Origin: JAEUIE01 sp047602475
GTDB taxonomy: Bacteria > Planctomycetota > Planctomycetia > Gemmatales > HRBIN36
Assembly: GCA_047602475.1 (NCBI GenBank)
Contig: JASGHE010000007.1
Coordinates: forward strand, 124,001-188,000
Reading direction: 5' to 3'
Length of the DNA: 64,000 bases
In this document: positions 18,855 through 27,215 of the stretch, one piece after another
Layout of the letters: each line of letters opens with the position of its first letter
Position numbering within the stretch: the first letter of the stretch is position 1
Program-made: the position numbers and the translations under genes
The notes under the pieces: generated by a model
What the model was told of the DNA's origin: nothing
Database searches by the model: none
The model's input: the letters and a program-made list of their open reading frames with translations, nothing else

Positions 18855-19774
18855 AGGCCGATGCGATCACCACGAGATAGCGCCACATGGGTGAGCAGCA
18901 GCGTCGCATTGATAGCCAGATCGAGCTTCGAAACGTTCTTCTCCTCGGCGTTCATCAGACGGCCGCTGTCGAGCAGCACGAGAATAGTCTGGTTCCGTTC
19001 AGCCTGCTGGTTGCGGACGATCAGCTTGCTGCGGCGGGCGGTTGCCTTCCAGTCGAGCAGTCTGACATCGTCGCCACGCTTATATTCCCGCAGCGATTCA
19101 AACTCAGCAGTGCCTTTGATCCGTAACTGTCGGAGGCCCAGCAGGTCGAGGCGGTTGGCCCGGGCCAGGAGGTGATAGCGCCTCACATCGACCACGCTGG
19201 GATAGACCCTCACCTCGGCCTTCAGCGGGCTGATCACCGCACGTTCCCAGAAGCCCAGCAGTGATCGGTATCGGACGTGAACATCCTGGAAGAAGTATTG
19301 TCCACGCTTGAGCGGCTTGACGGTGTAGTGACCGAGGAGCGAGCTCCCTCCCTCTGCCATTCCCGAGCCATCTGACATGGTAGCAGCTTCGAGTTCGAAC
19401 GAGAGAGGAACCGTATCCCGCCAGTGCAGCGTCAGGTTGGCCCTGGAGTGGTTGCGAATGACGATCTTCACTGGATGCTGATTCAAGAGAGAGAGTCGTT
19501 CTGCCACTTGCCTTTCGATGACGATATTGCCGGGGCCAGGCGTGATCAGCCAATCCAGAAAGACGAGGAAGAGCAGAAGGAGATTGGCAGACAACAGAAG
19601 CTGATACCCGTCTGGCCAGATTAGCAGCAGGATGGAGGCACCGCGCAGCCTGCCACAGTCATCAACAGTTGCCCAGAAGGCAACGTACTGACGAAGGACT
19701 TGGCCGCCGGAGTTTCGGGTCTGGTTCGACTCACCGTGGTACCTCAACCTGTGCCAGCACTTCATCCACCGCAT
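18788..19774 (-). CDS. DUF58 protein, N-terminal segment (frameshifted gene)
   Basis: Two membrane helices near the N-terminus (ASILLLIWPDGYQLLLSANLLLLFLVFLDWLI), a beta-rich middle region, then the DUF58 core GTAEFESLREYKRGDDVRLLDWKATARRSKLIVRNQQAERNQ. The vWA-like start follows (ILVLLDSGRLMN, a degenerate MIDAS). The family is nearly always beside MoxR ATPases, as here (MoxR stop overlaps its start region). It probably acts with MoxR and the DUF4350/DUF4129 proteins at the membrane, perhaps in metal-dependent maturation of partner proteins. The first 40 residues look unnatural, so the true start may be further in. Confidence 0.85.
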   Translation of the reverse strand: MRWMKCWHRLRYHGESNQTRNSGGQVLRQYVAFWATVDDCGRLRGASILLLIWPDGYQLLLSANLLLLFLVFLDWLITPGPGNIVIERQVAERLSLLNQHPVKIVIRNHSRANLTLHWRDTVPLSFELEAATMSDGSGMAEGGSSLLGHYTVKPLKRGQYFFQDVHVRYRSLLGFWERAVISPLKAEVRVYPSVVDVRRYHLLARANRLDLLGLRQLRIKGTAEFESLREYKRGDDVRLLDWKATARRSKLIVRNQQAERNQTILVLLDSGRLMNAEEKNVSKLDLAINATLLLTHVALSRGDRIGLCAFSHRAHTWVAPAPRCISCS

Positions 19775-20747
19775 GACCCGTGGTGAACCCTTCGATTTCC
19801 GCCCCCGGCCTCAGGATCAATCGATGCCTGAGAACTGGCTTGGCCATGATCTTCACATCATCAGGCAGGACATGCTGTCGGCCATAGAGCGCTGCCCGAG
19901 ACTTGGCTGCCATCAGCAGCATCAGCCCGGCACGGGGGCTGGCTCCCACTTCCACTCTCAGGTTGGTTCGAGTCGCCCGGATGATGCGGGTAATGTACTG
20001 TAGCAATTCATCCCGAATCAGTCGCTGCCGAATGTCGTTCTGAATCGTCAGCAGAGTCTCGGCGTCGGCAATCGGCTGTAGCTTGAAACGGGAAGATTCC
20101 TCCATGCGACCACCCTGTTGATGGGTTCGAAGCACACCAACCTCCTGAGCCTCATCGGGATAGCTCACAACCAGCTTGAGCATGAAGCGATCCAGTTGCG
20201 CTTCGGGCAGAGGGTATGTTCCTTCCTGCTCCACAGGGTTCTGTGTGGCAAAGACGGTAAAGAGCTTAGGCAGTTGATGGCTCACGCCATCGACGGTGAC
20301 CTGTCGCTCCTGCATAGCTTCCAGCAGGGCTGCCTGGGTCTTGGCCGGGGCACGATTGATCTCATCGCCGAGAACGAAGTCAGCGAAGATAGGCCCGGAG
20401 CGAAAGAAGAACTTTTGCTGCTGCACATCAAAGATGTTGGTGCCGATGATATCAGCCGGCATCAGGTCGGGGGTGAACTGCACGCGCCCAAACGAGCAGT
20501 TGAAGATCTGCCCCATCACCCGGATGAGCAGTGTCTTGGCGGTGCCTGGCATACCTTCCAGCAGGACATGGCCGCCTGCAAAAAGGCCGACCAGGATTTG
20601 CTCGATAAGATCGTGCTGCCCTACGATGACCTTGCTGATCTCTCGAAGCGCTGAATCAAAGACCTGGCGTGCCGGCGATCCAGCGTCGGGAGCTTCGTCA
20701 GCGGGGCGGGGGACATCATGGAGCGGATCAGTTGGTGGCGTAGACAT
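19731..20747 (-). CDS. MoxR-type AAA+ ATPase
   Basis: 338 residues from the ATG at 20747 (GGAAG upstream, inside the tail of the DUF4350 gene). Walker A GMPGTAKT, Walker B VLGDEINRAPAKTQAALLEAMQE, sensor 1 TVFATQNPVEQEGTYPLPEAQLDRF and the C-terminal lid with GASPRAG are all intact. The family acts as a chaperone-like ATPase that helps assemble or activate vWA/DUF58 partner proteins. It overlaps its neighbours on both sides, so the minus-strand genes from DUF4129 to DUF58 form one operon. Confidence 0.95.
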   Translation of the reverse strand: MSTPPTDPLHDVPRPADEAPDAGSPARQVFDSALREISKVIVGQHDLIEQILVGLFAGGHVLLEGMPGTAKTLLIRVMGQIFNCSFGRVQFTPDLMPADIIGTNIFDVQQQKFFFRSGPIFADFVLGDEINRAPAKTQAALLEAMQERQVTVDGVSHQLPKLFTVFATQNPVEQEGTYPLPEAQLDRFMLKLVVSYPDEAQEVGVLRTHQQGGRMEESSRFKLQPIADAETLLTIQNDIRQRLIRDELLQYITRIIRATRTNLRVEVGASPRAGLMLLMAAKSRAALYGRQHVLPDDVKIMAKPVLRHRLILRPGAEIEGFTTGHAVDEVLAQVEVPR

Positions 20748-21905
20748 GTCGAATGGCTTCCAGTTCATGAAGTGCATGCAGGAAATCCGTTTCGCTGGCA
20801 TGCCGGGGTAATGTTGAAGTTAGTGAGTGAAGAACAGCTACTTGACGAAGCTTGCCGGGCCAGTGCGCTTCCGCCTGCTGTGCCAGGATAGTGGGTTGGA
20901 CTTCAGCAGGCAGGGAGAGGGCCTGAGCCAGCCCATGCGTGACCGATTGCCTTACCGATTGGAGGGCGACATCGTATGCCCGCTTTCTTTCCAGCATGGA
21001 AGCCATTGCCAGCAGATATTCTTCTTTCGAGCGGCGTCGGGGGGTGGGCAGTTCCTGATAGGTGCCAAAGCGTGGAGCGTAACGCCAGAGTGCCAGCACT
21101 AAGAGCAGCAACCCTTGCAGGGATACCCACAGCAGTGGCGGCTCCGAAAGCAGTTCAAGCACGCTGGGCCGAGCACGCATGCCATGGAAATACTCATCGA
21201 ACCAGATGCGCTCGCCGCTGTTCTGAACCATGGCCTCGGCTAGTTCTTTGATCAACAGGCCATTGCCCAAGCCATTACTCTGATGAGCGGCAATGCTTTG
21301 CTTCAGAACGTCGTTCCGCATGAACTGAGGCAAATGAACCAGCCAGACCTCGCCTTGACCCTGACGAAAGATGCTGACGAACGGCTTCTTCGCCTGCGGC
21401 GGCCAGGTTCTATCGGCAGGTTTGTTGAGTGATAGTTCGACAGCACCGGCATCGAAGTCTATCTCCTTATCGCCCAGCTTGATCTTCTGTTGCCGTTCCT
21501 GATCGCTGATGGTCTTCTCGGTAGCGGTGATGCCAAGCTTGCCAGTGATTTCATTTTTATCATCCGCCAGCAGCACCTTGCCACCTGACTGCACCCAGGC
21601 CGGTAACGCTTCAAACTGACGGCTGGTCGAACGTGGAGCAATGATCCAACGAATTTTACCTTCGACGATCCGTTTGGAAGGCGCCACATCGAGCCCAAGT
21701 TCCTTCAAAAGCAAAAAGGCTGCTCGTGCTCCCGATTTGCCCGGATCGTAGCTACCCAGCTCGGCAGGCGTTTGTGGCTGGTGTCCCAACAGCATAACCA
21801 CCAGAGTCAGACAGATGAGGAATCCACCGGCACCGCCCAAAGCAGGGTGTTTCGCAGCTTCGGCACCGGCTCCGTGAACTCCTGTTCTATCGATTCGGTG
21901 CTCAT
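20728..21905 (-). CDS. DUF4350-type membrane protein (frameshift near its start)
   Basis: A membrane helix (GGFLICLTLVVMLLGHQ) is followed by the DUF4350 domain (GSYDPGKSGARAAFLLLKELGLDV... WVQSGGKVLLADDK), then GERIWFDEYFHGMR and a second helix (LLWVSLQGLLLLVLALWRYAPRFG). A cytoplasmic tail contains SKEEYLLAMASMLERKRAYDVALQ. The likely true start is the ATG at 21905, two bases after the DUF4129 stop (MSTESIEQEFTEPVPKLRN). That piece is in another frame and joins near 21835, in a run of GGGCGGTGCCGG. Member of the MoxR operon; unknown biochemical role. Confidence 0.82.
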
Positions 21906-21907
21906 GG

Positions 21908-22273
21908 CTATCCTCGTCCTCGCATGAGTTGATCGAAGGATTGCCGATACTTTTGATAGGTAGCTTCCGTGCAGGGTCGCATGCCATACCAGTGATCGTC
22001 GAGCACATCGACAAAGCCTGTGAGTTGTTGGAGCAGCGGCGCTCGATCGGTAAAGCCCGTCAGGTATTCCCGGTTGGTCAGTGCGGGGCGGAACACAAAC
22101 TGTTCGTTCTCATCGTAGTGGTAGACCAGCGACAGGAACAAATAGCGGATGGCTTCGGTGTAGTCCTGGTTCTGCGCAGCCTCGTCGGCCTGTGCCTGGT
22201 AGTGTAGAGAGTTGCCGGCGTAGCGATTTGCCCGAAGTCTGTTGACGGAAAGCACGGTCAGCGCTGAATACAC
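21908..22273 (-). CDS. DUF4129-type protein, C-terminal segment (frameshifted gene)
   Basis: About 115 residues continuing the protein started at 22571. LHYQAQADEAAQNQDYTEAIRYLFLSLVYHY is the helical DUF4129 signature (a-x-x-D-Y-x-E-A-I-R-x-L). The rest (ALTNREYLTGF... FVDVLDDHWYG) matches the usual domain end. The frames join at about base 22255. Two bases separate its stop from the DUF4350 start. Confidence 0.8.
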   Translation of the reverse strand: MYSALTVLSVNRLRANRYAGNSLHYQAQADEAAQNQDYTEAIRYLFLSLVYHYDENEQFVFRPALTNREYLTGFTDRAPLLQQLTGFVDVLDDHWYGMRPCTEATYQKYRQSFDQLMRGRG

Positions 22274-22571
22274 GGTAGACCGTCATGCCCAGATGTGCGA
22301 GCAGGAAGATCAGGACCAGCAGGCTGACGATCAGCAGTATCCAGAAGAAAAGGGGCGAGCCATCGTACAGGCTGCCGAGCCATTTGAAAAAAGCCTTGAT
22401 TGCCTCGAGAACAAAGTCCCACGGTTCGGGCTGCTGATCCTGAAACTCGGGTCGTGCGAAGATCTTTGCTAACTGCTCATTGATGCCCGCCGTCTCCTCA
22501 CCTACCGGTGCTTGAAGCAGGCCAGGTACGATCAACTCCGGCGACAACCAGTTGCTGTAGAGGCACGGCAT
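22110..22571 (-). CDS. DUF4129-type protein, N-terminal segment (frameshifted gene)
   Basis: N-terminal half: a proline-rich external part (ELIVPGLLQAPVGEETAGINEQLAKIFARPEF), then a strong membrane helix (PLFFWILLIVSLLVLIFLLAHLGMTVY). After VYRVFS the sense continues in the frame of 21908-22273. The start is uncertain; the ATG at 22571 keeps the gene clear of the strong hairpin at 22601-22641. Confidence 0.72.
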   Translation of the reverse strand: MPCLYSNWLSPELIVPGLLQAPVGEETAGINEQLAKIFARPEFQDQQPEPWDFVLEAIKAFFKWLGSLYDGSPLFFWILLIVSLLVLIFLLAHLGMTVYRVFSADRAFRQQTSGKSLRRQLSTLPGTGRRGCAEPGLHRSHPLFVPVAGLPLR

Positions 22572-22600
22572 GAAGTGGGGAACCTGCAAGATCAGAACAG

Positions 22601-22641
22601 TGCCGATGCTTGAGTAACTCAAACTTACTCAAGCATCGGCA
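22601..22641 (-). terminator. Long perfect hairpin, probable terminator
   Basis: A 17-bp perfect stem (TGCCGATGCTTGAGTAA and complement) with a 7-base loop lies just after the stop of the 22659-23444 gene and before the DUF4129 gene. There is no clean T-run on the minus strand, so it may attenuate or protect an mRNA end instead of stopping transcription fully. Confidence 0.6.
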
Positions 22642-22658
22642 GGCCACGTCTCTAAATA

Positions 22659-23444
22659 CTACTCAGGAGTCTGTGTCGCCAGAACTTCCAGGTCGTAGGC
22701 TTCCTTACGAACACGCAAATCGAAGTACATGAGTGTGACGCAGATCGCCTGGAAGGAGGAGGTGACAATCGTTAACAGATACTGGATCAGCACCGTGATG
22801 CAAAAATTGGTGTAATTGATCGGTCCCCCCGCTAATCCCATGGGTGTCCGAACGATCTCCTGAATCGGAAGCACAGTAGCCAAACCGAGAGTCAGGCCAA
22901 TATTGATCAAGGCGAGAAGCAGGCCGATTACAAAGATAATGCCGAAGATGCGACCTCGATGACCTTCGGTCAGACTCTTGCTGCGGGCCAGCGCTTTCAT
23001 CCCACCCATTCCTTCGACCATGACCACCTGGGTGGCGAAGACGTACCAGATGGCAAAAATGATTCCTGGGATGACCAATAGCAGGAAACCCAAACCTATG
23101 ATGATGCCGGCCAAGAGGGCTGTTACAAAGAGATCGCCAAATCGCTTGAAGGCATAACCGATGGCTGAGCCTACAGTGACAGGCTTGCCAAGGTAATCTT
23201 TGGCGATCACATCGACAACTGCCCCTGAGTAGACAAAACTGAAGACGATGCTGACGATCAGAGTTATTAACGCCGCCGCCATTCCTGCAGCCGAACGCAA
23301 CTGCGGCTCTAGCAATTGGATGACCAACAAAGGCAGCATCAACAGAAAGCCCATTGCAAAAAAGGTCGGCAATCTGCTGAACAGCATCTTGATGCCGCGA
23401 TCCAGGATTTCTCCAAACGTCATTGATCCTAGTTTCATCTTCAT
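22659..23444 (-). CDS. Multi-pass membrane protein (glycerophosphodiesterase membrane-domain-like)
   Basis: 261 residues, about six transmembrane helices. The N-terminal MTFGEILDRGIKMLFSRLPTFF and the inner LLVIPGIIFAIWYVFATQVVMVEGMGGMKALARSKSLTEGHRGRIFGI are typical of the large family of membrane proteins related to the membrane domain of glycerophosphoryl diester phosphodiesterases (YciC/DUF975-like). No catalytic domain is attached. Position directly before the DUF4129-MoxR operon suggests a related envelope function, but a hairpin separates them. Confidence 0.8.
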   Translation of the reverse strand: MKMKLGSMTFGEILDRGIKMLFSRLPTFFAMGFLLMLPLLVIQLLEPQLRSAAGMAAALITLIVSIVFSFVYSGAVVDVIAKDYLGKPVTVGSAIGYAFKRFGDLFVTALLAGIIIGLGFLLLVIPGIIFAIWYVFATQVVMVEGMGGMKALARSKSLTEGHRGRIFGIIFVIGLLLALINIGLTLGLATVLPIQEIVRTPMGLAGGPINYTNFCITVLIQYLLTIVTSSFQAICVTLMYFDLRVRKEAYDLEVLATQTPE

Positions 23445-23751
23445 GGCTTGCCCTTGTGTATTGTTGACTGATTCAGCAGAGAATAATTCCCTCTATTACG
23501 GAATGCAAGCAATTAGTGGTGTTTATCAAGATGTTGAGACAAAAGTGTTTTTGGCGTCTGTTCAATGTTCATTTTCATAGGTTTGTTTCGCTCACGGCAG
23601 TAGTCACTTATCCTAACCCGTTATCCGGTAACACTTGTTCTGATAAGGATGCTTTTCTCCACTAGTTTCAAATAGTCAGCAATCTTCAAGAAACTTGGTG
23701 GAACAACAACGCGATATGACATAAGGAAAAATGGTAGACGATAGCCAGGCA
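23445..23751. other. Intergenic region, nothing recognised
   Basis: About 307 bases between two minus-strand genes. It should hold the promoter of the 22659-23444 gene and the 3' end of the PEP-CTERM transcript. I find no convincing hairpin or small gene. Confidence 0.5.
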
Positions 23752-24975
23752 CTATGATGTTTGGATTTCCTGGTCAAGCAATTGATGACGATGCCGCATC
23801 CGGCACACGAGATAAACTCCAAGGCTTGTCGAGAATAGACCGATCATGGCCCAGGTCGCCGGTTCGGGTACGGAGGAGATGGTCACAATCCAGGATTCTG
23901 TTTTCCCCTGTGGATTCAGACCCGAGCCAGTGATGTAAAGTTGGCTGTCAAGACTCCCGGCGATTCCGTAGGCATCAATAAAGTAATTCCAGCCCGCCGG
24001 AATCGTGACGCCATATTCGTTCTGAAGTGCGGTTTGCAGCAATCGCATACCATGTGCTTCATCCCAGATAAACGCTCGGCTACCCGAAGAAGTCCCGGCC
24101 AATCCAACCACTACCTTGCCATCATCAGTTACTGCCAGCGCACGAGACATAAAACCCGGGCTGAGTTCACCAAGTCGGATCATTCCTTGTGAACTTGTCC
24201 AGCGATAGGCAGTGTTGAGGCCTGTATCAGAATCCCTGGCATCACCAACGATATGGTTTCCGCTTCCCGACATCCCCCAGGGATCACCCTGAAACGAAGC
24301 TGACCCGGGAATGGTGCCTAACGACACCATACCCGTGGCGCTGGTCCAACGATATTGGTTGAAGATGCCGGCCGGCGTGATCGCGGAACCGGCGATAACG
24401 CTGCCATCTGCGGAGACAGCTTTCGCAATGCTGGTGTAGGACCCGGCAGGCACTCCTGCAAAAGCGCCGATGCCTACCAGGCCGCCTGAAGTGGTGTAGT
24501 AGAACGCTTCGTTGAAGGTGGAGTTGAATGAGTTTCCTTGACCAACTATCACGTTACCATCCCGTGATACATACCCTCCGCGGGCAAAACTACCGCCTGG
24601 TAAATACCCGATATTCACCATGCCTGTTGAACTCGTCCATCGGAAGACACGATCCTGGCTTAGTCCAGCCACGACGCTGCCATTCGCTGAACTGGAGTAG
24701 GCAACGGCCTCGGTGCTGGGGTCATTGTTGATTTGTCCCAAGTTCACCATGCCCGTGGCACTCGACCACAACGTAGCTCGGGTCGGATTGAAACCGGCCT
24801 GCTCATACCCAGCGACGTATTTACCATCCGGACTGATGCTGAATGACTTGCCGGTGTTGGAAACCGGATTGGAATAGCCTAGTCCCGTCAAGGTTCCGCT
24901 GAATTGGGCATGGCCAACTCCGTAGCTCATCATGCATGCCAGCACAATAGAATACCTGAATCGTTGAGACCTCAT
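23752..24975 (-). CDS. PEP-CTERM-sorted extracellular protein with HAF-type repeats
   Basis: 407 residues: a signal peptide (residues 8-23), then about seven approximately 45-residue repeats of the form AxSxDGSVVAGxxx..AxRWTSxTGMVxLGxL, the HAF repeat known from extracellular proteins. The C-terminal VPEPATWAMIGLFSTSLGVYLVCRMRHR is a textbook PEP-CTERM tail (PEP motif, hydrophobic helix, Arg cluster) recognised by exosortase. This implies an exosortase system elsewhere in the genome. GGGAGC precedes the ATG. Function unknown; probably displayed or released from the cell surface. Confidence 0.93.
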   Translation of the reverse strand: MRSQRFRYSIVLACMMSYGVGHAQFSGTLTGLGYSNPVSNTGKSFSISPDGKYVAGYEQAGFNPTRATLWSSATGMVNLGQINNDPSTEAVAYSSSANGSVVAGLSQDRVFRWTSSTGMVNIGYLPGGSFARGGYVSRDGNVIVGQGNSFNSTFNEAFYYTTSGGLVGIGAFAGVPAGSYTSIAKAVSADGSVIAGSAITPAGIFNQYRWTSATGMVSLGTIPGSASFQGDPWGMSGSGNHIVGDARDSDTGLNTAYRWTSSQGMIRLGELSPGFMSRALAVTDDGKVVVGLAGTSSGSRAFIWDEAHGMRLLQTALQNEYGVTIPAGWNYFIDAYGIAGSLDSQLYITGSGLNPQGKTESWIVTISSVPEPATWAMIGLFSTSLGVYLVCRMRHRHQLLDQEIQTS

Positions 24976-25161
24976 GACTCGCTCCCGGCATGATATAAAG
25001 GGGAAGACACGAAAAGGCTCCCTGATTGACTAGACAGGATTACTTTGACATTGCCTCGAAGATTTCAACGATTTCTTCCAGGAGCTGGAAACAGGTCAAT
25101 TTTTCATTGATGCCCGTGAGCTGCGCGATTATCATCGAGCCTCTGGTATAAGAGCGTCGGC

Positions 25162-25725
25162 ATGGAATTAACACCTGTTTTTCTTGATCGTTGCAGGCCC
25201 TTGTTGCGCCTGATGGCGCAGAAAATGCAGCTGGATGACAAGTTGCGCAGACGCTTTGATTCTTCCGACATCGTTCAAGAAACACTGATGCGAGCTGTAG
25301 CCAAGGGCGATCAATTTCGAGGTGACACTGAAGCGGAAGCGGTCGGCTGGCTCAAGCGTGTGCTGCATACCGTCGCTCACAACAAACGGGAAGAAGCGGA
25401 GGCCCAACGAAGAAATTACCAGCGAGAGCTGCCTGACGTCGACTGGGATGATTCACTATCCGCTATGCCTGAACTCGCCATCTCCACACTGCATCCCGAT
25501 GATCGAGTAGCTCGTACCGAACTGCTGATCAAGTTGGCTCAGCGCATCTACCAGTTGCCCGAAGACCAGTGCGACGTCGTCAACCTCCGCTCTATTCAGG
25601 GTTGCTCTGTGCCGGAGATAGCCCGGTTGCTCGGCAAGTCGGAAAAGGCGGTCGCAGGTCTGCTTTATCGAGGATACCGTGCCTTGAGGGTTTACGCCCT
25701 GGAATTGGGGTTGGAACCAGAATGA
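25162..25725 (+). CDS. ECF-type RNA polymerase sigma factor
   Basis: 187 residues. Region 2: LRRRFDSSDIVQETLMRAVAKGDQFRG...VGWLKRVLHTVAHNKREEA. Region 4: LPEDQCDVVNLRSIQGCSVPEIARLLGKSEKAVAGLLYRGYRALR, an intact HTH. The stop overlaps the start of the next kinase gene (ATGA, 25722-25725), so the two are translationally coupled; such sigma/kinase pairs are a hallmark of planctomycete ECF groups and suggest the kinase controls this factor. Confidence 0.94.
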   Translation: MELTPVFLDRCRPLLRLMAQKMQLDDKLRRRFDSSDIVQETLMRAVAKGDQFRGDTEAEAVGWLKRVLHTVAHNKREEAEAQRRNYQRELPDVDWDDSLSAMPELAISTLHPDDRVARTELLIKLAQRIYQLPEDQCDVVNLRSIQGCSVPEIARLLGKSEKAVAGLLYRGYRALRVYALELGLEPE

Positions 25726-27215
25726 ACCAGCCTTTGGATTCTCACCTGGAAGACGGGGTGCTGTCGTATCTGAATGCGCTGGATCGCGGCAGTTCCAGAG
25801 CGTTGGCTGATTGCCTCGAAAGGCATGCTGACATCGCATCACGTCTGAAGTCTATGGCAAAAATCGATCACTTGGTTCATGATATCGCTTCTCATGTGGC
25901 CGCTGATCAAGCAGATGAATCTGAAGGGACGGATGAAGAATCCCTTCGGCAGCAGATCGAAAAGTCCGGGCGGTACGCCTGCATCAGCGTATTGGGTCAG
26001 GGTGGCATGGGAACAGTCCTGCTGGGACGCGACAAGTTGCTGGATCGTCGCATTGCCATCAAGTTCCTCAGAAAAAAACATCGCTCGAATCCCAGAGTGG
26101 TCGAACGCTTTTTTGACGAAGTGCATATCACCGCTGACTTGCAACACCCCGGCATCCCCCCAGTCTACGATCTGGGCGTCACCGAGAGTGGCTGCCCCTA
26201 TATGGTCATGCGACTCATCCAGGGCAGAACTCTGTCGGAGCTGCTCAGTGAACGTACTTCACTGGCAGAACACTTGCCCCAAATGCTTGGCATCTTTCAT
26301 GAGATCGCTCAGACCATGGCTTATGCTCATAGCCGACAGATACTGCATCGGGATTTAAAGCCACAAAACATCATGAGTGGCGCTTTTGGCGAAGTTCAGG
26401 TGATGGATTGGGGCCTCGCCAAACGGCTTGGCAGTACGACCGATGAGACGTTCATCGATCAACTTCACGAGACGCCCGTGGTAGATGGCGGAACTGTCGC
26501 CGGCGCCATTATCGGCACGCCACGCTACATGTCGCCGGAGCAGGCCAAAGGCAGGCATGACCTGATTGATTGCCGATGCGATGTGTATGGTCTTGGTGCG
26601 ATTCTGTGCGAGATTCTCACCGGCCATCCGCCGGAAGAGCATCATCCCCTGGGTGGATTGCACACTACCGAAGTACCCTCTGAGACGTTTCGTCTTTTGG
26701 AGGATTCAGCAGCCGACCCAGCACTCATCCTGCTAACGAAACAGTGCCTGTCGTCTCAACCGGCAAATCGACCACCTGATGGACAAGCTGTGGCCACGGC
26801 TGTTGCCAGATATCAGGAAGCCGTTGAAGCCAGGCTTCGGCAGGTAGAGATTGTTCAAGTCAAAACAAAAGAATCTCTCCGCAGGCAGCGCACCACATAT
26901 TTCTTTATGATTTTGATTCTGGTGTTGGTGCTTGCGGGACTGGGTGTTCTACTCAAGCAGCAGTCGGAGGCCAATGTTCAACTGAGCCAGAAAAACCAGG
27001 AGTTACTTCAAGCCAACGGAGTAGCTCAGGAGCGCTTTCACCTGGCGCTGGATGCGGTGAATCGATTTCACAGCGATGTCAGCAAAGATGTCCTGCTCAA
27101 AGACACGCAGTTCAAACATTTGCGCGCAGGTTGCTCAAGGAAGCTACTGATTTCTATATTAGGTTGGAAGGTCAAGCCAACGATGCTGCCCAATCCAAAC
27201 TGGCGGAGAATCTGA
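25722..27215 (+). CDS. Ser/Thr protein kinase, N-terminal segment (frameshifted gene)
   Basis: ATG overlaps the sigma stop. A 90-residue N-terminal region leads to the kinase domain: GQGGMGTVLLGRD, catalytic Lys114 (IAIKFLRKK), HRDLKPQNIM (about 209-218), then DWGLAK in place of DFG (Asp229 kept), and GTPRYMSPEQAKG. A transmembrane helix follows (YFFMILILVLVLAGLGVLL, about 385-405) with the start of the extracytoplasmic or sensor helix bundle. The frame breaks near 27130 after FKHLR. The gene continues in 27131-28579; two extra G (CGC-g-CAG-g-TTG) would explain the shift. Confidence 0.88.
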   Translation: MNQPLDSHLEDGVLSYLNALDRGSSRALADCLERHADIASRLKSMAKIDHLVHDIASHVAADQADESEGTDEESLRQQIEKSGRYACISVLGQGGMGTVLLGRDKLLDRRIAIKFLRKKHRSNPRVVERFFDEVHITADLQHPGIPPVYDLGVTESGCPYMVMRLIQGRTLSELLSERTSLAEHLPQMLGIFHEIAQTMAYAHSRQILHRDLKPQNIMSGAFGEVQVMDWGLAKRLGSTTDETFIDQLHETPVVDGGTVAGAIIGTPRYMSPEQAKGRHDLIDCRCDVYGLGAILCEILTGHPPEEHHPLGGLHTTEVPSETFRLLEDSAADPALILLTKQCLSSQPANRPPDGQAVATAVARYQEAVEARLRQVEIVQVKTKESLRRQRTTYFFMILILVLVLAGLGVLLKQQSEANVQLSQKNQELLQANGVAQERFHLALDAVNRFHSDVSKDVLLKDTQFKHLRAGCSRKLLISILGWKVKPTMLPNPNWRRI

